Shown here: positions 1 to 6,936 of the stretch, piece by piece | Numbering within the stretch: the first letter of the stretch is position 1 | Layout of the letters: each line of letters begins with the position of its first letter | Assembly: GCA_946479335.1 (NCBI GenBank) | Contig: CAMLFP010000258.1 | Span: 1 to 8,101 of the forward strand | Reading direction: 5' to 3' | DNA length: 8,101 nt | Source of the DNA: an uncultured Archangium sp. | Lineage (GTDB): Bacteria > Myxococcota > Myxococcia > Myxococcales > Myxococcaceae | The notes under the pieces: model-generated | Seen by the model: only the letters and a program-made list of their open reading frames with translations | Database searches by the model: none | What the model was told of the DNA's origin: nothing | Translations under genes and position numbers: made by a program

Positions 1-908
1 AACGCGTGCGTACTTGCGCTCGCGCTGCTTCTGGCTTTCCGCGGCTTAGCCTCTCCTCGCCGCTGGAGATTCCCGGCGAACTCGAAGAACTCGGCCCGCT
101 CGAGAAGGGCTCGATGGCGCACGAGGTGCAGTTCCAGTTGTTGAGTCAGCTGCGCGCGCAGGGCGTGGTGGTGACGCAGGAGACGCTGACGCAGGTGCAG
201 CTCCAGTTGCACGAGGTGGTGAAGGACGTCGCGGCGAGCGTGTACGACGAGTTCAAGCCGGCCATCGAGCGCGTCTGGCAAGACGGCGTGCACACGTTGG
301 AGGCCGACTTGCGCGAGTGGTTGAAGCGCGTCGCCGACGAGCACGACTGGAAGCCCGCGCACTTCGAATTGTCGTTCGGCTTGCCCGGCCGCGACGTCGA
401 CAGTCAGGACCCGCGCAGCACGCCCACGCCCGTGAAGCTGGTGGAAGGACTGCAGGTGCGCGGCTCCATCGACCTCGTGGAGAAGTCGAAGTCAGGCGCG
501 CTGCGAGCGACTGACTACAAGACCGGCCGCGCGCGCGCCGAAGAAGGCAACGTCATCGGCGGCGGGCGACACCTGCAGCCGTTGCTCTACGCGCTGGTGC
601 TGGAGCAGTTGTTCCCCGAGGTAAAGGTCGCGGGCGGCCGGCTGTTCTACACGACGCAGGTCGGCGGCTACCGCAGCGTGATGACCGAGCTGAACGCCGC
701 GAGTCGCGAGGAGTTCGGCACCGTCGCGCGCACCATCCGCTCCGCGCTGGAGACGGGCTTCTTCCCCGCGGCGCCTGAAGAGGGCGAGTGCACGTATTGC
801 GACTTCCGCGCGGTGTGCGGCCCGGAAGAGGAGCGCCGGATTCGCCGCACGCGCAAGTCGATGCGCCCGGAGCTCAAAGAACTCAATGACCTGAGGGCGA
901 AGCCGTGA
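1..908 (+). CDS. AddB-like PD-(D/E)XK nuclease with Fe-S cysteines, C-terminal part (5' partial, probable frameshift near the edge)
   Basis: This is the C-terminal nuclease end of a helicase-nuclease subunit of the AddB/RexB type; a full AddB is roughly 1000-1150 residues, so most of the gene lies left of the window. Numbering from the GTG at 6 gives: a GSMAHEV histidine motif (H39), GSIDLVE with D156, DYKTG with D170 and K172 (the (D/E)XK centre), QPLLY (Q191, Y195) and a closing C-x2-C-x5-C set (C262, C265, C271). In AddB those three cysteines plus one cysteine before the nuclease domain bind a 4Fe-4S cluster that holds the nuclease together. The GTG at 6 is not a real start: the frame is open to the edge, and the homologous part begins only around LSLSSPLEIP. 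Before about position 46 the sequence looks coding in a different frame (see findings). The stop overlaps the downstream helicase start by GTGA, indicating one operon and translational coupling. The nuclease assignment is firm; AddB, as against another RecB-like family, is inferred partly from the neighbour. Confidence 0.82.
   Translation, partial: RVRTCARAASGFPRLSLSSPLEIPGELEELGPLEKGSMAHEVQFQLLSQLRAQGVVVTQETLTQVQLQLHEVVKDVAASVYDEFKPAIERVWQDGVHTLEADLREWLKRVADEHDWKPAHFELSFGLPGRDVDSQDPRSTPTPVKLVEGLQVRGSIDLVEKSKSGALRATDYKTGRARAEEGNVIGGGRHLQPLLYALVLEQLFPEVKVAGGRLFYTTQVGGYRSVMTELNAASREEFGTVARTIRSALETGFFPAAPEEGECTYCDFRAVCGPEEERRIRRTRKSMRPELKELNDLRAKP
893..897 (+). promoter_or_regulatory. Ribosome binding site for the helicase gene (GAGGG)
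   Basis: GAGGG lies 7 nt before the GTG at 905, inside the last codons of the upstream nuclease gene. It supports GTG as the helicase start and translation coupled to termination of the upstream frame. Confidence 0.55.
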
Positions 909-3900
909 AGCAGCCAGGGGATTACGAGTCGCGCCGCCGGTTGCTCGAAGAACGCGACACGACCTTCGTCGTCGAAGCGGCGGCGGGCACGGGCAAGACG
1001 ACGGTGCTCGTCGAGCGCATCGTGCGTCTGGTGTCGAGCGGCGCGGCGCGGCTGGAGCAGATCATCTCCGTCACCTTCACTGAGAAGGCCGCGGGCGAGA
1101 TGAAGCTGCGCCTGCGTACGCGGCTGGAGCGCGCGCGCGTCGAGGCGAGCAACGCCGAAGAGTCGGCGCGGTTGACGGCGGCGCTGGAGGAACTCGAGGT
1201 CGCGCGCATCGGCACCATTCACGGCCTGTGCGGCGACCTGCTGCGCGAGTACCCGGTGGAGGCGCGCGTCGACCCGCTCTTCGACGTCGCGGCCGAAGGT
1301 GACGCCGACGCGCTGTTGTCGAACGCGTTCCACCGCAAGTTCCAGGAGTTGCTGCAGACGCAGCCTGAAGGTGTGCGGCGTGCGTTGCGGCGGCGCACGA
1401 AGTTCAACGACGAACCTCCGCGTCGGCAGCTCTACGCGGCGGTGCAGTCGTTGGTCGAACATCGTGACTTCGCGGCTCCGTGGCGGCGTGAGCCCTTCAA
1501 TCGCGAAGAAGAACTCGACGCGCTGTTGCCCGTGCTGGAGCAGTTCGCGTCGCGGCTGCCGAACATGAAGCGCAAACGCGACTCGGTGAAGTTCATCGAC
1601 CTCGCGGAGCGCGTGCAGCGGTTCCTCGATGAAGTGAAGCACCGCGAGTCGGTTTCTTCTCGCGACTACGACGGTCTGGAGGCGTTGCTGCGCGAACTCG
1701 GCGGCGATCGCTACTTCTGGGAGACGAAAGCGTGGGGCGCGTCGTTCACCGGCGTCACCGAAGCGCAGGTGCTCAAAGAGCGCGACGCCGCGTGGGATGC
1801 GCTGCGCGCCTTCAATCGCGCGGCCGATGCCGACCTCGCGGCGCGGCTCCACGAAGAGCTGCGGCCGGTCGTCGACGAGTACGAGCGTGAGAAGAAGCGT
1901 GCGGGTGTGCTGGATTTTGTCGACCTGCTGCTGCTGACGCGCGATCTGCTCCAGAACAACGAAGCGGTGCGCCGCTCACTGCAGCAGCGCTTCACGCGCA
2001 TCTTCGTCGATGAGTTTCAAGACACCGACCCGCTGCAGAGCGAGATCGTGCTGCTGCTGTCGTCGGAAGATCCGCGCGAGAGCCGGCCGTTCTCCACGCG
2101 CGCGGTGCCGGGGAAGTTGTTCGTCGTCGGCGACCCGAAGCAGAGCATCTACCGTTTCCGCCGCGCCGACATCCTCCTGTACCAGCGCGTGAAGGAGCAC
2201 CTCGTCGCGCAGGGCGCGTCGGTGGTCTACCTCTCGACGTCGTTCCGCAGCACGCCCGGCATCCAGGCCGCGGTGAACGGCGCGTTCGAGACCGCGATGC
2301 AGGGTGAACACCAGGCGACGTGGGTGCCGCTCGGCGAGTGGAGAGAGGCCAACAAGAAGCAGCCGTCGGTCATCGCGCTCCCCGCGCCGCGGCCGTTCGG
2401 CAACAACGGGCGGCCTACGAAGTCGGCCATCGAAGAGAGCCTCCCGCAGGCGGTGGGCGCGTTCATCGACTGGCTGGTGACGAAGAGCGGTTGGACCGTG
2501 GAAGAGGAGGGCAAGCCGGTGCCGATCCAGCCGCGGCACGTGTGCATCCTCTTCAAGCGGCTGCGGCGCTGGGGCGGCGTCGATGTGCCGCGCCCGTACG
2601 CGCAGGCGCTCGAAGCGCGTCGCGTGCCGCACGTGCTGGTCGGTGGGCGTTCGTTTCATCTCCGCGAAGAGGTGATGGCGCTGCGCACCGCGCTCTTCGC
2701 CGTCGAGCGCCCTGATGACGAGTACAGCGTCTACGCGACGCTGCGCGGGCCGTTCTTCGCCTTCACCGATGAGCAGTTGTTCGCCTTCAAGGAAGCGCGC
2801 GGAAAGCTGCACCCGCTGCGCCCGTGGGAAGACGTCGACCTCAACGACGCCGAGCGCGAGGTGGTGAGCGCGCTGAGCGTGCTCGGGCACCTGCATCGCT
2901 ACCGCAATCGCCGGCCGGTCTCCGCGACGGTGCATGAGTTCCTCGAGAAGACGCGCGCGCACGCCGGCGTCGCGTTCTGGACCGCGGGCGCGCAGGCGTT
3001 GGCCAACGTGCTGCAACTGGCGGAGCTGACGCGCGGGTACGAGCGCCGGGCCACTTCGTTCCGCGACGTCATCGAAGCGCTGCAAGACGAGGCCGATGAA
3101 GGCGAAGCGCCCGAAGCGCCGCTGGTCGAGGAGGGCACCGAAGGCGTGCGCATGATGACGGTGCACGCCGCGAAGGGCCTCGAGTTCCCCGTCGTCATCC
3201 TCGCCGAGCCGACGGCCAATGCCTCGCGCCCCGAGCCTTCGCATTGGGTCGATGCCGACAAAGGGCTGTGGGTGCACGCGCTCGCCGGCTGCGTGCCGGT
3301 GGAGCTGCGCGAACACGAAGACGAGGTGAAGCAGCGCGACGCCGAGGAGACGCTGCGGCTCACCTACGTCGCCGCCACGCGCGCGCGCGACGTGTTGGTG
3401 ATCCCCGTGTGCAGCGAGCGCCAACAGCAAGACACGTGGACCGAGGTGCTCTACCGCTCGGTGTACCCGCAGCTCGGCTTCGAGCACGACCCGAAGCCCG
3501 CGCCCGGGTGCCCGGAGTTCAAGTACGACCCCATCCTCGATCGCGATGGGCCGGTGCCCAACGAGGTGCCGCAGCCCGGGTTGCACCTCTCGCAGTCGCG
3601 CCGCAACCGCGTGGTGTGGTGGGACGCCAACGTGCTCCAGCTCAAGCAGGAGGAGCCCGCGGGCCTCGAGTCGTCGGAGGCGTTGAGCGAAGACGGCGAC
3701 GCCGCGCCGAAGAGCATCGCCGCCTGGGAGCGCTGGGCAGCGCAGCGCGCGGAAGCGCAGGCTGAGGGCTCCGTGCCCACCATGCGCGTGAAGGTCGCGC
3801 GTGAGCTCGAGCCGGTCGCCGCCACGGGCACCATGCCGCTCGAGAAGACCAGCGCGCCGCGGCAGGGCAGGCCCGCCGGCCGTCGCTTCGGTGAATTCGT

Positions 3901-4303
3901 CCACGCGGTGCTGGCGGTGATTCCGCTCGACGCGACGCGAGACACCATCGCCGCGACCGCTGCCATCTTCGCCCGCCAACTGGGTGCGACGCCGCGAGAG
4001 ACCGACGCGTGCATCGAAGCGGTGGAGGCTGCGTTGTCGCACCCGCGCCTCGTCGCCGCGCGCAGCTCGCCCGACGTTCGCCGCGAGGTGGCCATCGTCG
4101 ACTTCCTCGATGACGGCACCATCGTCGAAGGCGTGGTGGATCTCGCCTACGAGCTCGACGGCGTGTGGTGGGTGGTGGAGTTCAAGACCGACGCCGCCAT
4201 CGCCGAGTCACTCTCGCAATACGAAGCGCAGACTCAGGCGTACGTGCGGGCCATCACCGCGGCCACCGGGAAGGTGGCGCGCGGGGTGTTGCTCAACGTG
4301 TGA
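905..4303 (+). CDS. addA: AddA-like UvrD/Rep-family (SF1A) helicase-nuclease subunit
   Basis: This 1132-residue ATP-dependent 3'-5' DNA helicase carries a C-terminal PD-(D/E)XK nuclease and would unwind and trim double-strand ends for RecA loading. SF1A motifs are in order: Walker A AAAGTGKT (25-32), motif Ia VTFTEKAAGEMK (56-67), Walker B VDEFQDTD (368-375), motif III GDPKQSIYRFRRAD (409-422), motif IV STSFRST (444-450), motif V MMTVHAAKGLEFP (750-762) and motif VI LTYVAATRAR (819-828). A variable, partly acidic linker (about 910-990) leads to the nuclease: GRRFGEFVHAVL (H1000), EGVVDL (D1079), VVEFKTD (E1092, K1094) and QTQAY (Q1109, Y1113). It is somewhat shorter than Bacillus AddA (about 1230). 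The GTG start is supported by GAGGG at 893-897, 7 nt upstream, and by the short distance to Walker A usual in the family. It overlaps the upstream nuclease gene by 4 bp, in the addB-addA order known from Bacillus. All catalytic motifs look intact. AdnAB-type or other UvrD-like complexes are the alternative. Confidence 0.87.
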   Translation: MKQPGDYESRRRLLEERDTTFVVEAAAGTGKTTVLVERIVRLVSSGAARLEQIISVTFTEKAAGEMKLRLRTRLERARVEASNAEESARLTAALEELEVARIGTIHGLCGDLLREYPVEARVDPLFDVAAEGDADALLSNAFHRKFQELLQTQPEGVRRALRRRTKFNDEPPRRQLYAAVQSLVEHRDFAAPWRREPFNREEELDALLPVLEQFASRLPNMKRKRDSVKFIDLAERVQRFLDEVKHRESVSSRDYDGLEALLRELGGDRYFWETKAWGASFTGVTEAQVLKERDAAWDALRAFNRAADADLAARLHEELRPVVDEYEREKKRAGVLDFVDLLLLTRDLLQNNEAVRRSLQQRFTRIFVDEFQDTDPLQSEIVLLLSSEDPRESRPFSTRAVPGKLFVVGDPKQSIYRFRRADILLYQRVKEHLVAQGASVVYLSTSFRSTPGIQAAVNGAFETAMQGEHQATWVPLGEWREANKKQPSVIALPAPRPFGNNGRPTKSAIEESLPQAVGAFIDWLVTKSGWTVEEEGKPVPIQPRHVCILFKRLRRWGGVDVPRPYAQALEARRVPHVLVGGRSFHLREEVMALRTALFAVERPDDEYSVYATLRGPFFAFTDEQLFAFKEARGKLHPLRPWEDVDLNDAEREVVSALSVLGHLHRYRNRRPVSATVHEFLEKTRAHAGVAFWTAGAQALANVLQLAELTRGYERRATSFRDVIEALQDEADEGEAPEAPLVEEGTEGVRMMTVHAAKGLEFPVVILAEPTANASRPEPSHWVDADKGLWVHALAGCVPVELREHEDEVKQRDAEETLRLTYVAATRARDVLVIPVCSERQQQDTWTEVLYRSVYPQLGFEHDPKPAPGCPEFKYDPILDRDGPVPNEVPQPGLHLSQSRRNRVVWWDANVLQLKQEEPAGLESSEALSEDGDAAPKSIAAWERWAAQRAEAQAEGSVPTMRVKVARELEPVAATGTMPLEKTSAPRQGRPAGRRFGEFVHAVLAVIPLDATRDTIAATAAIFARQLGATPRETDACIEAVEAALSHPRLVAARSSPDVRREVAIVDFLDDGTIVEGVVDLAYELDGVWWVVEFKTDAAIAESLSQYEAQTQAYVRAITAATGKVARGVLLNV

Positions 4304-4855
4304 TTACGGCGCGCGCTGCCAGTCGGTCTTGATGCGCGCTCCGGTGACCGCGAGGTCGGTGAGCGAACATGCGATGTCGGAGTCGGTCGGGCAGCCGGTG
4401 CCTTCGCACTTGGTGCTCGCGCTGATGCTCGCGGTGCCGGTGAGCGGCCCGCCTCCGCGAGGGAAGGTGATGGTTGCCGAGCTCGACACCGTGGTGGTGA
4501 GGGTGCCCGCGCCGTTGGTCGTCTTGCGCTGCGCCGCGGTGGTGAAGGCCGTGCCCTTGCCGTCGGGCTTCGCGCCGTCGAAGACGCCGCCGACGTACAC
4601 CGCGCCCGCCTCGCCCAGCGTGTACTGCGCGTCGCCCTCGGTGACCGTCAGGTACGACGTCGCGTCAGGGCCATCGAAGACCTGCACCTGCACCAGCACG
4701 GAGGGGATCTCCGGGTGCGTGGTGTTCGGCTCGTTGCCCGTGCGGTAGCAGCTGTCGGGCGCGTCCTTCAGCTGGATGACGAGATTGTACAGCTCGGGTT
4801 CGACGCCACCGCACGCGGTGAGAGACAACGCCAACAGCGAGACGAGCTTCTTCAT
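4304..4855 (-). CDS. Small lipoprotein of unknown function
   Basis: This 183-residue protein has a textbook type II signal peptide: MKK, a hydrophobic stretch (residues 4-12), then the lipobox LTAC with the lipidated cysteine at 15. Gly follows the cysteine, so there is no Asp+2 inner-membrane retention signal, and outer-membrane placement is likely by the E. coli rule. The mature part is rich in Thr, Ser, Gly and Val (for example around 113-145) and looks like an all-beta extracytoplasmic domain. It has four further cysteines (36, 150, 155, 163) that could form two disulfides. No known domain is recognised. The ATG start has AAGGAG at 4860-4865, 4 nt away. A possible promoter overlaps the end of the response-regulator gene upstream on the same strand. 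The stop (TAA) abuts the addA stop with no base between. Lineage-restricted myxobacterial lipoproteins often look like this, but no function can be assigned. Confidence 0.8.
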   Translation of the reverse strand: MKKLVSLLALSLTACGGVEPELYNLVIQLKDAPDSCYRTGNEPNTTHPEIPSVLVQVQVFDGPDATSYLTVTEGDAQYTLGEAGAVYVGGVFDGAKPDGKGTAFTTAAQRKTTNGAGTLTTTVSSSATITFPRGGGPLTGTASISASTKCEGTGCPTDSDIACSLTDLAVTGARIKTDWQRAP

Positions 4856-4859
4856 GACG

Positions 4860-4865
4860 CTCCTT
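4860..4865 (-). promoter_or_regulatory. Ribosome binding site for the lipoprotein gene (AAGGAG)
   Basis: On the minus strand AAGGAG is followed by 4 nt and then the ATG at 4855. The match is strong and the spacing slightly short. It fixes the start that begins the signal peptide. Confidence 0.6.
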
Positions 4866-4888
4866 GGGTGTGGGGAAAAGACCCGGGC

Positions 4889-4916
4889 ACCCTAGGAGCG
4901 GCCACGGAGATTTCAA
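4889..4916 (-). promoter_or_regulatory. Candidate sigma-70-type promoter for the lipoprotein gene
   Basis: On the minus strand TTGAAA (4911-4916, 5 of 6 to TTGACA) is followed by a 16-nt spacer and TAGGGT (4889-4894, only 3 of 6 to TATAAT). The -35 box overlaps the stop codon of the response-regulator gene (4913-4915). A start near 4881 would leave a short leader containing the AAGGAG site. The poor -10 match makes this tentative. Confidence 0.3.
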
Positions 4917-6286
4917 ATATCCTTGAGGGCGGCCTCGACCTCGGCCGGGCCGTAGGTCTCGAGCTTGCGGTACAGCGTCTTGCGATCGAGCCCGAGGATC
5001 TTCGCGCACTGCGTACGGTGGCCCTTCACCGCGCGCAGCACCCGCAAGATGTGCTGCTTCTCGATGAGGTCCATCGGCACGAGGATGGACTCGTCCGACT
5101 CCGCGGCGCTGGTCGCCGGCGTCGGCAGCTGCACCTTCTCAGGCAGGTCGGCCGCGGTGAGCTGCTCGTACTGCGCGACGGCCACCGCGCGCTCGATGAC
5201 GTTGCGCAGCTCGGTGACGTTGCCCGGCCACGAGTACGCGACCAGCTTCTCCGCCGCGTTCGAGGCGAGGCCCGTGACCTTCTTCTTGCTCTTCTCGGCG
5301 AAGGTCCGCACGAAGTGCTGCGCCAGCAGCAGCACGTCGTTGCCGCGCATGCGCACCGGCGGCACGTGCACGTTCACCACGTTGAGCGCGAAGTGCAGCT
5401 CGGGGCGGAAGGTGCCGTCGTCGACCAGCGTCTGGAGGTCCTTCGTCGTGGCGCTCACCACCCGCGCATCGAAGGCCACCTCGTTGGCGCCGCCCACCGG
5501 CTTCACCTTGCGGTCGAGCAACGCCTTGAGCAGCTTGGCCTGGAGCTCCGCGGGCACCTCGTCGACGTCGTCGAGGAACACCGTGCCGCCGGCCGCGCGC
5601 ACGAAGGCGCCGGGCTGTGCGCGGTCGCTCCCCGTGCCCCTGGCGAAGCCGAACAGCTCGCCTTCCAGCACCGCCGCGGGCACGCCCGCGCAGCTGATGG
5701 AGATGAACAGCCCATTGCGCCGCTTGCTCGCGTCGTGGATGGCGCGCGCCACCATCGCCTTGCCGGTGCCGCTCTCGCCGGAGACCAGCACCGCCGACTC
5801 GGTCGCGGCCACGCGGTTCACCAGCGCCACGGTCTCGTGCATCGCCGGGCTCTCACCCAGCAGCGGCGAGGTGCCCTTCTTGCTCGTCACCTCTTCACGG
5901 AGGCGCTTCACCTCTTCGCGCAGCGCCTCGTGCTGCACGGCGCGCTTCACCGCGAGGCCGATGGCCTCCATCTCGAAGGGCTTGTTGAGGAAGTCGTAGG
6001 CCCCGACGCGCATCGCGCGGATGGCGCTCTCCATGTTGCCGAAGGCGGTGATGACCAGCACCGGCATGTTCGGGTGCGCGGCGGTGATGCGCTCGCACAG
6101 CTCGAGGCCGTTCATGCCCTTCATGTTGATGTCGGTGATGACAGCGTGGAAGTCATGCTCCTTGAGCGCTACCAGCGCCGACTCGCCACCATGCACGGCC
6201 TTCGCGCTGAAGCCCTTGCGCTGAAGCCCCTCCACCAACAGCTGCGCCATCGCGACATCGTCTTCGACAATCAAGACCTGGTTCAT
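4913..6286 (-). CDS. NtrC-family response regulator with degenerate AAA+ domain (REC-AAA+-Fis HTH), probably not a sigma-54 activator
   Basis: This 457-residue protein has three domains. The receiver (1-120) is intact: D9 and D10, phosphoacceptor D52 (ITDINMKG), T80 and K102. The AAA+ domain (about 140-385) keeps Walker A GESGTGKA (170-177). However, the GAFTGA loop that contacts sigma-54 is reduced to GTGS (217-220) with no AF, Walker B reads LDD instead of LDE (D240), the second arginine-finger position is A300, and the sensor II arginine in WPGNVREL is T358. The C-terminal Fis-type HTH (about 407-446, ending in RKTLYRKLETYG) looks complete. It is therefore probably a phosphorylation-controlled DNA-binding regulator acting without sigma-54 remodelling, as known for other NtrC-like proteins lacking GAFTGA. 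The ATG at 6286 is chosen over an upstream in-frame start at 6376 because it begins exactly at the receiver (MNQVLIVEDD) and has GAGGAG 9 nt upstream. No histidine kinase lies nearby, so its partner and targets are unknown. Confidence 0.9.
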   Translation of the reverse strand: MNQVLIVEDDVAMAQLLVEGLQRKGFSAKAVHGGESALVALKEHDFHAVITDINMKGMNGLELCERITAAHPNMPVLVITAFGNMESAIRAMRVGAYDFLNKPFEMEAIGLAVKRAVQHEALREEVKRLREEVTSKKGTSPLLGESPAMHETVALVNRVAATESAVLVSGESGTGKAMVARAIHDASKRRNGLFISISCAGVPAAVLEGELFGFARGTGSDRAQPGAFVRAAGGTVFLDDVDEVPAELQAKLLKALLDRKVKPVGGANEVAFDARVVSATTKDLQTLVDDGTFRPELHFALNVVNVHVPPVRMRGNDVLLLAQHFVRTFAEKSKKKVTGLASNAAEKLVAYSWPGNVTELRNVIERAVAVAQYEQLTAADLPEKVQLPTPATSAAESDESILVPMDLIEKQHILRVLRAVKGHRTQCAKILGLDRKTLYRKLETYGPAEVEAALKDI

Positions 6287-6295
6287 TGCGTGCGT

Positions 6296-6301
6296 CTCCT
6301 C
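6296..6301 (-). promoter_or_regulatory. Ribosome binding site deciding the response-regulator start (GAGGAG)
   Basis: GAGGAG on the minus strand is separated by 9 nt from the ATG at 6286. Together with the receiver domain beginning at that ATG, it rules out the longer in-frame start at 6376. Confidence 0.65.
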
Positions 6302-6351
6302 GCGGGGGAAAACAGCAAGAACCGTACCCGTGATTCCGGTGGCGAACGCAC

Positions 6352-6382
6352 CGCGGGGCGTGTCGTCCTGACACACCCCGCG
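6352..6382 (-). terminator. Strong stem-loop after hsp20, probable terminator
   Basis: Left arm 6352-6364 and right arm 6370-6382 pair over 13 bp around a 5-nt loop. The only imperfection (6359/6375) is a G-U wobble in minus-strand RNA but a C-A mismatch in plus-strand RNA, which favours function on the minus strand. It starts 27 nt after the hsp20 stop and lies in front of the response-regulator gene. No U-tract follows the stem, so it is not a classic intrinsic terminator. It could instead stabilise the hsp20 mRNA end or serve as a protein-binding site. Confidence 0.5.
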
Positions 6383-6409
6383 AAAATTCGACGCACTTTC
6401 AGGCGTTGA

Positions 6410-6826
6410 TCAGGCTTCGACCTTCACCTTGAGCGAGCGCGGCTGCGTCTCTTCACGCTTGGGGATGCTGACCGTCAGCACGCCGTGCTTGAAGGTCGCC
6501 TGCGGCGCGCTGCCGTCGAGCGAGTCGTCGAGCGTGAAGCTGCGGAGGAACTCGCCGGTGGTGCGCTCACGGCGGATCCACCCCTTGTCGTCGGTGGTCT
6601 TCTCCTCGTGGCGCTCGGCGCGGATGGTGAGCGTCTTGCCTTCGAGCTTCACGTCGATGGCCTCCGGGTTGACGCCGGGGAGGTCGAGGCGCAGCTCGAC
6701 GGCCTTGTCGGTCTCACGCACGTCGGCGGCGGGGCGCACGGCGGCGTCGTCCTTCGTGGGCACGGTGAAGAGTTCGTCGAAGTCACGGAAGGCAAAGCGG
6801 GGGTTGAAAGCGAAGCGGGTCAGCAT
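6410..6826 (-). CDS. Hsp20/alpha-crystallin family small heat-shock protein
   Basis: This 138-residue ATP-independent cytoplasmic holdase would bind unfolding proteins under stress. A short N-terminal arm (about 1-31) rich in Phe and Arg (FAFNPRFAFRDFDELF) precedes the alpha-crystallin domain (about 32-125), recognisable by VELRLDLPGVNPEAIDVKLE, LTIRAERHEE, the FLRSFTLDDSLD segment and the hallmark A/G-x-x-x-x-G-V-L strand KHGVLTVSIPK (113-123). The C-terminal tail has a VKV motif (134-136) in the place of the I-x-I/V oligomerisation anchor. The length is typical of bacterial class A sHsps. The ATG at 6826 is chosen because AAGGAG lies 8 nt upstream and the family N-terminus starts there. The longer frame to 6967 would run over the intergenic region and into the divergent regulator's start. 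A stem-loop follows the stop. The XRE-cupin gene is divergent, so shared control is possible. Confidence 0.93.
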   Translation of the reverse strand: MLTRFAFNPRFAFRDFDELFTVPTKDDAAVRPAADVRETDKAVELRLDLPGVNPEAIDVKLEGKTLTIRAERHEEKTTDDKGWIRRERTTGEFLRSFTLDDSLDGSAPQATFKHGVLTVSIPKREETQPRSLKVKVEA

Positions 6827-6834
6827 GGTGTGTT

Positions 6835-6840
6835 CTCCTT
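6835..6840 (-). promoter_or_regulatory. Ribosome binding site deciding the hsp20 start (AAGGAG)
   Basis: AAGGAG on the minus strand lies 8 nt before the ATG at 6826. It is the best ribosome binding site in the window and rejects the 47-codon upstream extension. Confidence 0.7.
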
Positions 6841-6868
6841 GTGTGTCGTCCACTCTCGTGGCCGGGGG

Positions 6869-6897
6869 GAACGTCAGACAGAAACCGTGGGTGTCAA
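6869..6897 (-). promoter_or_regulatory. Candidate hsp20 promoter with perfect TTGACA -35 box
   Basis: Minus-strand TTGACA (6892-6897) is followed by a 17-nt spacer and ACGTTC (6869-6874), a poor -10. The -35 match and the position 43 nt before the hsp20 start suggest a promoter, but the -10 does not support ordinary sigma-70. The CTTGACA segment also resembles the heat-shock sigma -35, yet no CCCCAT-like -10 sits at the right distance. Confidence 0.3.
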
Positions 6898-6936
6898 GGC
6901 GACGCGCGCGGGGCGCGCTGATCACCCGAAAGACCA

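Noticed and set aside
6..908. GTG at 6 as the true start of a 300-residue complete nuclease
   Set aside because: The frame is open to the window edge, the first dozen codons have atypical third positions and no homology, and AddB-type proteins are far longer; the gene is a 5'-truncated fragment.
668..1852. 394-codon minus-strand open frame across the nuclease/helicase junction
   Set aside because: It is an Arg-rich shadow spanning two confirmed genes on the other strand, with no domain.
3100..3120. Short repeat of GAAGCGCCC units in addA
   Set aside because: Only two near-copies encoding EAPEAP in an acidic loop; ordinary for a low-complexity linker in GC-rich DNA.
1976..4042. 688-codon minus-strand open frame inside addA
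   Set aside because: It has Arg/His/Leu-rich low-information composition, no domain, and lies opposite a helicase with all motifs intact; it is a GC-rich shadow.
6287..6376. N-terminal extension of the response regulator to 6376
   Set aside because: It would run through the hairpin region, adds no receiver sequence and ignores the GAGGAG site before the ATG at 6286.
4715..6409. 564-codon plus-strand open frame across the response regulator
   Set aside because: The composition is dominated by Arg, His, Leu and Val with no motif, and it is antisense to a clearly real three-domain protein.
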